From assembly GCA_937860285.1 (NCBI GenBank), contig CALMBS010000235.1, forward strand, positions 1 to 6,679: a DNA stretch of 6,679 nucleotides. Direction: 5' to 3'. Source of the stretch: an uncultured Chloroflexota bacterium (lineage in GTDB: Bacteria > Chloroflexota > Dehalococcoidia > UBA2247 > RBG-13-53-26). The notes beneath the pieces were generated by a model. It saw only the letters and a list, made by a program, of their open reading frames with translations, was not told where the DNA came from and searched no databases. Numbering within the stretch: position 1 is the stretch's first letter; every line of letters begins with the position of its first letter. The position numbers and the translations under genes were made by a program. Positions 1 through 5,907 of the stretch are shown here, one piece after another.

Positions 1-35
1 GGGGCCCGGGCCCCCCCCCTCTTCTCTCCCCTTTC
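1..35. other. GC palindrome and polypyrimidine tract at window edge
   Basis: Positions 1-14 form a perfect 14-base palindrome of G and C runs. Positions 11-35 are pyrimidine only (25 bases, beginning with nine C), so the minus strand carries a purine tract. This lies just downstream of the minus-strand gene ending at 58. It has no T-tract on the minus strand, so it is not a classic intrinsic terminator. It may be a stalling structure or simple low-complexity DNA. Confidence 0.4.
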
Positions 36-57
36 GCGCTGCCCGCCGGATGGGGGC

Positions 58-969
58 TCAGTCTTTCCCAGACTGTGTATCGCCCCCACCCTCCGAGCCT
101 GAGTTCCGCACCTGCTCCTGCATCCGGTCTCTGAGCTGGACAGCTTCCTGGTAGCAGGACTGCTCGTTCTCGATGGCCTGTCCTACCGACGCCGCCAGCT
201 GTTCGCGATTGCGGTCCTGCAGCTTCGACTGGATACCCTGGAGGACGTTCATGTGTCTCTCATGCGCCTGCTCCAGCAGACCGCTGGCCCGGTCCAGGTC
301 ACCCTGGTTAGAGGCCTGGTTCATGAAGCCCTTCAACCGCTCGATCATGTCCCCGACCCGATGGGCTTCCACAGCCCTCAGCTGCACCTCATTGCCCTCG
401 CAGTTGGCCACCATGATCACGTACTTCCCCGGCTCCACCTCAAGCCCGGTGCGGAGGGTCATGGCTACCTCCTCCCCGTTCCGGTCAACGATGGTCGCCG
501 TGTCGCCCTCAACCCTGGCCACCACGCCCAGCATATGCCGATGCGCGTGGCGCTGCGGGATAACGGTCATCACCCTGGAGGCCACCGCCTCTTCACCGGG
601 GCGCAGCGGCTCATCGAGTGACACCGCAATCCGGTCTCCGGCGACCACAGGCTGAGTCCTGTCGAAGCCGTCGCTGGAAGCCAGGTCAGCAGACAGGTCG
701 CTCCAGCTCTGCCACGGCGACAGCGTGGGGATGTGGTACATGGTACCGTTGTCCGCTATCAGGGTCAGCGTGTCCACGTGTTCGCCTCCTTTGACGTCCA
801 CCAGCCCTATGGTGCCGACGCCATTCTGGTCCACCGTCACGTCCGCCACCGTGGCGAACACACCCCGGCATTCTGCGGGCTCACTGGCCATGGCCGTGCC
901 CATGGTGCCCAGCGTCAGCCCGCAGGCCAGCGCCAGTCCGCTGCCTGCCAATGCAATCCTCTGTTTCAT
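58..969 (-). CDS. Exported protein of unknown function, DUF5666/DUF5667-like
   Basis: A 303-residue protein with a clear signal peptide: K2 and R4, a hydrophobic core at about residues 6-24, and a likely signal peptidase I site after A-M-A (26-28). Residues about 34-80 look beta-rich. Residues about 147-175 (GVVARVEGDTATIVDRNGEE) resemble the DUF5666 small beta domain. Residues about 200-290 are a charged, helical, probably coiled-coil region resembling DUF5667. The tail (291-303) is disordered and rich in G, S and D. Cysteines 34, 190 and 272 lie in the mature part. The start is supported by a purine-rich Shine-Dalgarno (GGAGAGGAG) on the minus strand at about 977-985. The family assignment is by pattern recognition and is moderate at best. 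It is probably envelope-associated; substrate and partners are unknown. The gene stands alone, 273 bases from the zinc-ribbon gene upstream. Confidence 0.85.
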   Translation of the reverse strand: MKQRIALAGSGLALACGLTLGTMGTAMASEPAECRGVFATVADVTVDQNGVGTIGLVDVKGGEHVDTLTLIADNGTMYHIPTLSPWQSWSDLSADLASSDGFDRTQPVVAGDRIAVSLDEPLRPGEEAVASRVMTVIPQRHAHRHMLGVVARVEGDTATIVDRNGEEVAMTLRTGLEVEPGKYVIMVANCEGNEVQLRAVEAHRVGDMIERLKGFMNQASNQGDLDRASGLLEQAHERHMNVLQGIQSKLQDRNREQLAASVGQAIENEQSCYQEAVQLRDRMQEQVRNSGSEGGGDTQSGKD

Positions 970-987
970 TTCCCTTTCTCCTCTCCT

Positions 988-1002
988 GATGGCCGGGCCA
1001 TC
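988..1002. promoter_or_regulatory. 15-base perfect palindrome in leader of the exported-protein gene
   Basis: GATGGCC-G-GGCCATC is a perfect 7-1-7 inverted repeat lying 19 bases upstream of the ATG at 969 and immediately upstream of its Shine-Dalgarno. A possible -10 (TTATAG on the minus strand, 1021-1026) would place it at the start of the transcript. The position suits a dimeric repressor operator, but no regulator is identified. The remainder of 1003-1242 shows no gene. Confidence 0.35.
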
Positions 1003-1211
1003 TCTGCTGCTTTCTACCCGCTATAACGCCGACATCCGGCGGCGGGTTAGCGGTGTCCGGGGGTTTGAGAGGTTGTTGTGACGATGGGCGTCACACAACG
1101 GGCCGCACCGCGGCTTTGGAGGAACCCAGTCCGCGGTCTTTGGCATGCGGGTAACGTGGACCGTGCGCGCGTCCGGAGCTACGTCCGGCCGTGCCAACTA
1201 GGGCTGCCCCG

Positions 1212-1228
1212 GGAGGCCCACGGCCTCC
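1212..1228 (-). terminator. Hairpin downstream of zinc-ribbon gene, possible terminator
   Basis: GGAGGCC-CAC-GGCCTCC is a perfect 7-base stem with a 3-base loop. It lies 14 bases beyond the stop of the zinc-ribbon gene. No T-tract follows on the minus strand, so it may be a weak or factor-assisted terminator. Confidence 0.35.
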
Positions 1229-1242
1229 GGTGGCTACCCCCC

Positions 1243-1422
1243 TCAGCCAAAACACGGGCTGCCCCGGGAAACGTACCCCCACTCCTCCAGAAGCTCGACC
1301 ATGTCCAGACTGGAGCTTCCGCAGGTGGGGCACCTGGCCTTCTCACCGCGCGCCGCAACAGCGGTCTCGAGCTGGCTGAAGGTGCGCCGGCATTGCCTGC
1401 AACGATACCCTGTTTCCGCCAT
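1243..1422 (-). CDS. Small FmdB-like zinc-ribbon protein
   Basis: A 59-residue protein with two CxxC knuckles: C8-R-Q-C11 and C31-P-T-C34, 19 residues apart, the second followed by G-S. Starting with M-A-E-T-G-Y-R-C, this matches the layout of FmdB-type putative regulatory zinc ribbons, which bind one zinc through four cysteines; their role is generally unknown. The start at 1422 is chosen over an in-frame ATG at 1446 because GGAGGAGG (1429-1436 on the minus strand) sits 6 bases upstream of it, and the longer form only adds an Arg-rich stretch. The tail after residue 45 (EEWGYVSRGSPCFG) holds one further cysteine. It lies 124 bases downstream of the DUF2202 gene in the same direction and could be co-transcribed with it. 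A role as a small metal-binding or nucleic-acid-binding accessory protein is inference. Confidence 0.75.
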   Translation of the reverse strand: MAETGYRCRQCRRTFSQLETAVAARGEKARCPTCGSSSLDMVELLEEWGYVSRGSPCFG

Positions 1423-1546
1423 ATCGGGCCTCCTCCGGTGTCCCACCCCGCCACAAGATGCAGGACAACGATCCCACTATGGCGCTGCCGGCCAGCCCCG
1501 TCTGCGACCCTGGTCACCAGTGCGGGCTGGGGGCGCCTCGATTTGC

Positions 1547-2107
1547 CTAGTCCTTCGCCAGGCTGGCTTCGAACGCGTCCAGGTGATTGTATGAGCCCTG
1601 CAGCAGATTCCCGTAGACCCGCTTTATGTCCGGCCGCGTGGCCACGGCCAGGGCCGCGTTGAGGTCCTCGATGTCCGTCTCTTCGATGAACACCCCGACC
1701 TTCAGCGCCTCCGTCAGAGAGGTGCTTCCCTGCGCCGTCAGCCGAACGAAGAGGTCCCGGAAGGCAGGGTTGCTGAACTCTCCGATTCCCTTGCCGGCCG
1801 CCGGGTCCCCGACCCCGTATTTGACCAGCAGGGCCTTCACCGCATCCATGTGCCGCTGCTCGCTGGCCGCTATGTTGCTGAAGATCGGTTTCTGCCATTT
1901 CTCATACAATACCAGGTAGACGTCCCGGGCCAGCTTCTCCTCCTCGCGCAAAGTGGTCAGCCACGACTTCTCCGCCGAGGTCAGGCCGGCGGCCTCCACC
2001 CGGCCGCCCGCCTGCAGCACCAGGCCGAGAGACATGATGGCCGCCAGCAACACCACGCCGGCAACGAGAAGCCCTTTCCGCATACTGATTCTGAACGTGT
2101 TTTGCAT
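1547..2107 (-). CDS. DUF2202 ferritin-like protein, exported or anchored
   Basis: A 186-residue protein. Residues 1-40 are an export or anchor segment: R6, R10 and K11, then a hydrophobic core at 12-32, then a possible V-E-A-A cleavage region. Residues about 42-185 match the DUF2202 family, a four-helix ferritin-like fold. Visible marks are L-R-E-E-E-K-L-A-R-D (53-62), E83-x-x-H86 (a ferritin-type ExxH), E-E at 142-143, and N-H-L-x-A-F around H175. These residues could make a di-iron site; metal content and reaction are not established for the family. The start at 2107 is supported by GGAAAGGAG on the minus strand (2117-2125) with a 9-base spacer; Met9 has no such site. Transcription probably begins from the promoter at 2151-2198, which is shared in sequence with the cysteine-rich gene. 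Location outside the membrane suggests redox, metal or oxidative-stress protection (inference). Confidence 0.88.
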   Translation of the reverse strand: MQNTFRISMRKGLLVAGVVLLAAIMSLGLVLQAGGRVEAAGLTSAEKSWLTTLREEEKLARDVYLVLYEKWQKPIFSNIAASEQRHMDAVKALLVKYGVGDPAAGKGIGEFSNPAFRDLFVRLTAQGSTSLTEALKVGVFIEETDIEDLNAALAVATRPDIKRVYGNLLQGSYNHLDAFEASLAKD

Positions 2108-2150
2108 GACCGGTGGCTCCTTTCCCTGAATTCGTCATCAGACCTGCTGA

Positions 2151-2198
2151 CTTCAGCATAGGGCCCGGTATTGGAGAAAATGTGGAGAACCGGTGGCC
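2151..2198 (-). promoter_or_regulatory. Promoter/operator A with 7-4-7 direct repeat, upstream of DUF2202 gene
   Basis: On the minus strand, 2189-2172 reads TTCTCCA-CATT-TTCTCCA, two perfect 7-base repeats with an 11-base period. TATGCT at 2160-2155 fits a -10 box. The 17-base spacing puts the -35 position (2178-2183) inside the repeats, as in PhoB-type activated promoters. The block aligns without gaps to 4880-4927 at 38 of 48 positions. It starts about 45 bases upstream of the DUF2202 ATG, within the 113-base gap after the kinase gene. The predicted regulator is the OmpR/PhoB-family protein encoded at 3629-4321 (inference). Confidence 0.72.
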
Positions 2199-2220
2199 TT
2201 TGAGTGTGGAGGTCCGCCGC

Positions 2221-3636
2221 CTAGCGGCCGCTGGAGCGAACCGGGAGGGCAAACCGGAAGGTGCTGCCCCGGCCCGGCTGGCTCTCGACCCAGACCGTTC
2301 CCCCATGGGCCTGCACCATCTGCCGGACGATGGCCAGGCCCAGTCCCGCGCCGCCATCCCCCCGGCTGCGCGACTCCTCGACGCGGTAGAAACGGTCAAA
2401 GACATGAGGCAGGTGCTCCGGAGCGATTCCCTCGCCGGTGTCGGCCACCGAGACCAGAACGCTCGGGGAATCGACACCGCGGGCCCGGTCCCCTTCAATG
2501 GCCCGCGCCGAGACGGTTATGCGGCCTCCGGCAGGCGTGTGCCGGATGGCATTGGTTATGAGATTGCCCAGAACCTGGTCCATCCTGGCCGCGTCGATCT
2601 CCACCCGCGGCAGGTCAGGCGCCAGGTCGGAGCCCAGGCCTATGCCCTTGCTTCCGGCCGGCGCGGCAAAGGTCAGCAGGCTGCGCTGCAGCACATCCTT
2701 GATGTCCGTGGCAGCGAGATGGAGCCTGAGCTGGCCGGAGTCAGCCAGGGAGAGGTCCCTGAGGTCGGCGGTCAGACGGGTGAGGAGGGCCGTCTGCTCC
2801 CTTATGGCGTCCAGGTGCTCCTTGTCAGCCGGGAACACACCGTCTTGAATGCCGTCCACCGTTCCTTCAATGACCGTCAGGGGGGTGCGCAGCTCGTGGC
2901 TGACATCGGCTATCATGCGCCGCCGCTCGGCCTCCGCCCCCTCCAGGCTGGCGGCCATGGCGTTGAAGGAGCGCCCCAGCTCGCCCAGCTCATCCTTGGA
3001 CCTGATGTCGACGCGGCAGGCCAGGTTGCCCTCCGCCACCTGGCGGGCGCCCCTGTTCAGCAGCTTGACCGGTCGCACGATCTGCCATATCAGGACGAGC
3101 CCCAGGGCCAGGGCCACCACGGCGGCGATTATGGCCACCATGATGAGCCAGTGGTTGACCCGGTCCAGGAAGTCTTGCTCGTTTGACGCCGCGACCTGCT
3201 GCTGCGACCCGCCCCCGTATCCGAACCCCCTTCCACCGCGGGCGAAGCTGGAGAAGAGATAGACCTGGCCGACATCCTCGCCGGAGCTAACCACGGCCGT
3301 CCCTCCGCTCAGGCCGGCATCGCTGGCCGGGTCGCCCAGCCAATCGCGGCCGGTATCACCCACCACGATTCCCTCGCTGTCGGCTACCACCAGCCGGTCG
3401 CTCGAGGACCGCAGCAGGTCCGCCAATACCTCGTCGATCCCGGTCCAGTCCTGGTCCCGCTCATAGAAGCTGCCCAGGACGCTGGCCACGCTCTGAACGT
3501 AGTTCTGGCTGGACTGCGACGCGTACTCGCGGAACTCGCTGGCCGTGCCCACGTTCATGAGATACGCCATCAGACCGATGGTGACCATCACCACCAGCAG
3601 CAGGGCCCCCGCCAGCTTCCAGTTCAAGCTACGCAT
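2221..3636 (-). CDS. Membrane sensor histidine kinase (HAMP, HisKA, HATPase)
   Basis: A 471-residue kinase. Segments in order: transmembrane helix 1 (about 7-28), extracytoplasmic sensor (about 29-160), helix 2 (about 162-187), HAMP (about 188-235), dimerisation/phosphoacceptor domain with H-box D-V-S-H247-E-L-R-T-P, N-box around N358-N362, G1 box D399-T-G-E-G, F-box F413-D-R-F-Y, and G2 box G429-A-G-L-G-L. All catalytic motifs are intact. It should autophosphorylate at H247 and pass phosphate to D53 of the regulator encoded upstream. The start at 3636 was chosen because its ATG overlaps the regulator stop by 8 bases (ATGCGTAG), with GGGAGAGG just upstream, giving translational coupling; a start at 3669 would prepend an atypical 11-residue leader. 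The sensor is not a recognised ligand domain and ends in a Gly-rich stretch (about 134-143) before helix 2. The signal is unknown. Confidence 0.95.
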   Translation of the reverse strand: MRSLNWKLAGALLLVVMVTIGLMAYLMNVGTASEFREYASQSSQNYVQSVASVLGSFYERDQDWTGIDEVLADLLRSSSDRLVVADSEGIVVGDTGRDWLGDPASDAGLSGGTAVVSSGEDVGQVYLFSSFARGGRGFGYGGGSQQQVAASNEQDFLDRVNHWLIMVAIIAAVVALALGLVLIWQIVRPVKLLNRGARQVAEGNLACRVDIRSKDELGELGRSFNAMAASLEGAEAERRRMIADVSHELRTPLTVIEGTVDGIQDGVFPADKEHLDAIREQTALLTRLTADLRDLSLADSGQLRLHLAATDIKDVLQRSLLTFAAPAGSKGIGLGSDLAPDLPRVEIDAARMDQVLGNLITNAIRHTPAGGRITVSARAIEGDRARGVDSPSVLVSVADTGEGIAPEHLPHVFDRFYRVEESRSRGDGGAGLGLAIVRQMVQAHGGTVWVESQPGRGSTFRFALPVRSSGR

Positions 3637-4321
3637 CCTGGCCCTCTCCCAGCTTGTAGCCCACGCCATAGACCGTTATCACGTACCTGGGGTGGTCCGG
3701 GTCCGGCTCCAGCTTCTTACGCAGGTTCTTCACATGGCTGTCAATGGTCCGCTCGTACCCCTCGTAGGATTCACCCTGGACCCGGTCCAATAGCTGCATC
3801 CGGCTGAAGACCCGCCCCGGGCTCTCCATGAGGGCCCGCAGAAGGTCGAACTCGGTGGCCGTCAGGTCCACCTCCCGATCACCGACCCACACCTCCCGCC
3901 TCGGCACATCCATCGACAGGTTGCCCGCCTTCAGAAGGGCCCGCGGTTCGGTTCCCGCGTGGCAACGCCTCAGTACCGCCTTCACCCTGACCACCAGCTC
4001 CTTGGGGTCAAACGGCTTGCTGACGTAATCATCCGCTCCCAGCTCCAGGCCCACGATCTTGTCTGCCGTGTCATCGCGGGCCGTCAGCATGATTATGGGC
4101 ACGTCCGACCCCTTCCGTATGGTGCGGCACACGTCCCATCCGGAGACCTCGGGCAACATGAGGTCCAGGATGATCAGGTCGGGGTGTTCCCGCCGGGCCA
4201 AGTCCAGGGCCGATCGGCCATCGAAGGCTGCCAGGACCCTGAAGCCGTCCCTCTCCAGGTAGGCCCTGACAATGTCTACGATCCTCTTCTCGTCATCCAC
4301 CACCAGAATCGTATCGGACAT
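3629..4321 (-). CDS. OmpR/PhoB-family response regulator
   Basis: A 230-residue transcription factor. The receiver domain (about 3-118) has the acidic pair D9-D10, phosphoacceptor D53 in L-D-L-M-L-P, T80 and K102 (S-K-P-F-D). The winged-helix DNA-binding domain spans about 130-225, with T-A-T-E-F-D-L-L (154-161), the recognition-helix region R-T-I-D-S-H-V-K-N-L-R-K-K-L (191-204) and the wing V-Y-G-V-G-Y-K-L. All expected phosphorylation residues are present. The start at 4321 follows GGGAGG on the minus strand by 5 bases. It is encoded first in a two-gene operon with the kinase. Family members bind tandem direct repeats with about 11-base spacing, which is what the two flanking promoter regions contain, so they are likely its targets (inference). 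There is no convincing promoter of its own in the 108-base gap upstream; read-through from the cysteine-rich gene is possible. Confidence 0.96.
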   Translation of the reverse strand: MSDTILVVDDEKRIVDIVRAYLERDGFRVLAAFDGRSALDLARREHPDLIILDLMLPEVSGWDVCRTIRKGSDVPIIMLTARDDTADKIVGLELGADDYVSKPFDPKELVVRVKAVLRRCHAGTEPRALLKAGNLSMDVPRREVWVGDREVDLTATEFDLLRALMESPGRVFSRMQLLDRVQGESYEGYERTIDSHVKNLRKKLEPDPDHPRYVITVYGVGYKLGEGQDA

Positions 4322-4375
4322 GCATACCTCCCTGCGGCCTCCTCGCCCGTCACAGTGCCCGGTCCGCCAACCATG

Positions 4376-4412
4376 AATGGGGCAGGCGGACTTGACGACC
4401 GCCTACCCCATT
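4376..4412 (-). terminator. Long hairpin between cysteine-rich gene and regulator gene
   Basis: Arms 4376-4389 and 4399-4412 (AATGGGGCAGGCGG against CCGCCTACCCCATT) pair over 14 positions with one C/A mismatch and a 9-base loop. It begins 18 bases past the stop of the cysteine-rich gene and 55 bases before the regulator ATG. No strong T-run follows on the minus strand, so termination may be partial and set how much transcript reaches the regulator and kinase genes. Confidence 0.6.
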
Positions 4413-4429
4413 ATTCCACAAAGGTCCAG

Positions 4430-4843
4430 CTACTTGCCTGCACCCAACCGTTGCCGGGTCCTGGTCTCATCCTGGTCTGCCGCGCCAGTCCGATCACAAT
4501 CCCGCGTCCTCAGCTGGTCTCCAGTGCAGTCGTTGGCGCAATCACCGGCGTTCCCTCCGGCCTGGTCACCCGCCTGCTCCTGAGCGCCTTCGCCCGTCCG
4601 CGTGCATTGTCCGGCCTGCAGGCAGCTCTGGGTCCTGGCCCGGACCTGGCACTGGGCCGCGTCGCCGTCGCAGGACCCGTCCCGGACCCTCAGCTGGTCA
4701 CCGGTCCCGTCGCCCGCGCAGACACAGGTCCCGCTGCCGTTGCCCTGGTTCCCATTGGAGCCGGCCGAAGCGGCGGCCACGACCACCGGCACGGCCAGAG
4801 CGGCGATCACCGCCAGGCTGACCGCTGCAATCTTGAGTTTCAT
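4430..4843 (-). CDS. Small exported cysteine-rich protein with internal duplication
   Basis: A 137-residue protein of no family I recognise. Residues 1-27 are a signal peptide (K2, K4; hydrophobic core 5-25; likely cleavage in the A-A-A-S-A region). The mature part is polar, rich in G, D, Q, R and T, and holds nine cysteines (40, 42, 58, 65, 74, 80, 102, 106, 116). T-G-D-Q-L-R-x-R-D occurs at 47-55 and 107-115, exactly 60 residues apart, each followed by a similar region of about 22 residues. The odd cysteine count leaves at least one unpaired or metal-bound. The start at 4843 was chosen because GGAAAGGAGG lies 7 bases upstream; in-frame starts further out cross the promoter and add no signal-like sequence. 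It is monocistronic or leads into the regulator operon through a hairpin. Its promoter closely matches that of the DUF2202 gene, suggesting co-regulation. A role in the cell wall, metal binding or redox is speculation. Confidence 0.8.
   Translation of the reverse strand: MKLKIAAVSLAVIAALAVPVVVAAASAGSNGNQGNGSGTCVCAGDGTGDQLRVRDGSCDGDAAQCQVRARTQSCLQAGQCTRTGEGAQEQAGDQAGGNAGDCANDCTGDQLRTRDCDRTGAADQDETRTRQRLGAGK
4508..4699 (-). repeat. Intragenic direct repeat in cysteine-rich gene
   Basis: CCTCAGCTGGTC occurs at 4508-4519 and 4688-4699, 180 bases (60 codons) apart and in the same reading frame. These are the ends of the two units encoding T-G-D-Q-L-R-x-R-D. The flanking DNA is similar but diverged, consistent with an old internal duplication. 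Confidence 0.6.
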
Positions 4844-4879
4844 GGTCTCACCTCCTTTCCGTCCGATTTGGTCTTCCTG

Positions 4880-4927
4880 CCTCAGGATACGCCCCGGTTC
4901 TGGAGGAATTATGGAGGACCGGTGGCC
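4880..4927 (-). promoter_or_regulatory. Promoter/operator B with 7-4-7 direct repeat, upstream of cysteine-rich gene
   Basis: On the minus strand, 4918-4901 reads TCCTCCA-TAAT-TCCTCCA, a perfect 7-4-7 direct repeat with 11-base period. TATCCT at 4889-4884 fits the -10 box at exactly the same offset as in promoter A. The block starts about 37 bases upstream of the ATG at 4843. It lies in the 157-base divergent gap, so it might also influence the plus-strand gene at 5001, but its geometry favours the minus strand. Confidence 0.72.
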
Positions 4928-5000
4928 CTCTTGTGTGACTTGCGGCCCCGACCTTGAGCGCTGCGCCGGCCGGTGCCACAATGTGGTAGGAGGTGCCGCC

Positions 5001-5828
5001 ATGATGGAACTGCCGGAGGCCGCCGCCATCGCCTCGCAGGTCAACGAGACCATCCGTGGAAAGCGCATCGCCGGCGTGACCGCCGGGCACACCCCGCACC
5101 GGCTGGCCTGGTACTACGGAGAGCCGGGGAACTACCCCGAGCTTCTCTCCGGCCGGACCCTGGGCGCGGCCCGGCCGCTGGGCGGCATGCTGGAGATAGA
5201 GGCGGGCCGGGCCCGGATACTCTTCTCTGAGGGAGCCGCGGTGAGGTTCCACGACCGGGGCCGGCCACGCCCGGCCAGGCACCAGCTCCTCATCGATTTC
5301 GACGACGGCTCCGCCCTGACCGCCACCGTCCAGATGTACGGCGGCATGGGCGCCTTCCCCAAAGGCGGTCTGGACAACCCGTACTACAAGGTAGCCGGGG
5401 AGAAGCCCTCCCCCCTCACCTCGGCCTTCGACAGGGCCTGGTTCGACGGCATCGCCCTCGGTGACGACGCGCGGAAGCTGAGCCTCAAGGCGCTGCTGGC
5501 CACCGAGCAGAGAATCCCCGGGCTGGGCAACGGCGTCCTCCAGGACATACTGTTCAACGCCCGGATGCACCCCAAACGGAAGGCGAGCACGCTTCGCCCG
5601 GCGGACCTCGCAGAGCTCTTCCGCTCCGTGAAGGCCACGCTCTCGGCCATGGCCGCCGGCGGAGGCCGCGACACCGAGATGAACCTGTTCGGCCGGCCCG
5701 GCGGATACCGCACCGTGCTCAGCAATAACACCCTGGGCCGGCCCTGCCCGTCGTGCGGAGGAGGCATCACGAAGGAGGCCTACATGGGCGGCGCCGTGTA
5801 CTACTGCCGAACGTGCCAGGTCCTCTAG
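5001..5828 (+). CDS. Divergent Fpg/Nei-family protein lacking catalytic proline
   Basis: A 275-residue protein with the layout of the Fpg/Nei DNA glycosylase family: N-terminal M-M-E-L-P-E, beta-sandwich (about 1-120), helix-two-turn-helix (about 157-190, with I-P-G-L-G-N177), and a C-terminal zinc finger C249-x2-C252-x16-C269-x2-C272. Classical Fpg uses the N-terminal proline of M-P-E-L-P-E as nucleophile, a lysine in the beta-sandwich and an arginine in the zinc-finger loop. Here the proline is Met, no lysine occurs between residues 22 and 120, and the arginine position is Gly (Y-M-G-G-A-V-Y-Y-C). I recall a clade annotated as endonuclease VIII with M-I-E-L-P-E starts and a G-G-R-D-T-E-x-x-L-F-G motif, which this matches (223-231 here). 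It may bind damaged DNA or cleave by another chemistry. The ATG at 5001 follows GGAGG (4989-4993) by 7 bases; the ATG at 5004 is the alternative. The start of the coding region is divergent from the cysteine-rich gene. Confidence 0.9.
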   Translation: MMELPEAAAIASQVNETIRGKRIAGVTAGHTPHRLAWYYGEPGNYPELLSGRTLGAARPLGGMLEIEAGRARILFSEGAAVRFHDRGRPRPARHQLLIDFDDGSALTATVQMYGGMGAFPKGGLDNPYYKVAGEKPSPLTSAFDRAWFDGIALGDDARKLSLKALLATEQRIPGLGNGVLQDILFNARMHPKRKASTLRPADLAELFRSVKATLSAMAAGGGRDTEMNLFGRPGGYRTVLSNNTLGRPCPSCGGGITKEAYMGGAVYYCRTCQVL

Positions 5829-5875
5829 CCAGCGACCGGCCGCAACCGGGGCCGCCACGGACCCAAAGGCATGTC

Positions 5876-5899
5876 CCCGGCCGTGACGACGGCCCCGGG
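5876..5899. terminator. GC-rich hairpin between convergent genes
   Basis: GGCCGT-GACG-ACGGCC (5879-5894) is a perfect 6-base stem with a 4-base loop, extendable by CCC/GGG across a 2-base bulge. It sits in the 79-base gap between the stops of the Fpg/Nei-like gene and the heliorhodopsin, where a shared terminator would be expected. Neither side has a T-tract. Confidence 0.4.
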
Positions 5900-5907
5900 T
5901 GGGCCGG

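Noticed and set aside
58..969. Lipoprotein reading of the exported protein based on C16
   Set aside because: The cysteine sits inside the hydrophobic core, the -3 residue is Ala rather than Leu/Val/Ile, and A-M-A at 26-28 is a better signal peptidase I site.
2113..3186. 357-codon plus-strand open frame opposite the kinase
   Set aside because: Shadow of the histidine kinase in GC-rich DNA; the translation has no recognisable domain.
4325..4342. CCTCC repeat with 11-base period just upstream of the regulator start
   Set aside because: It lies in the opposite orientation to the sites at the other two promoters, overlaps the Shine-Dalgarno, matches only CCTCC and has no -10 at the right offset. 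Probably chance.
3959..4957. 332-codon plus-strand open frame across regulator, hairpin and cysteine-rich gene
   Set aside because: It runs antisense to two well-supported genes and a shared promoter, and has no family features.
4954..4982. TTGAGC-N17-CACAAT as a promoter for the Fpg/Nei-like gene
   Set aside because: It would start transcription on top of the Shine-Dalgarno at 4989, leaving almost no leader, and both boxes are weak.
4848..5858. 336-codon minus-strand open frame opposite the Fpg/Nei-like gene
   Set aside because: Antisense shadow; the plus-strand protein has clear H2TH and zinc-finger motifs.
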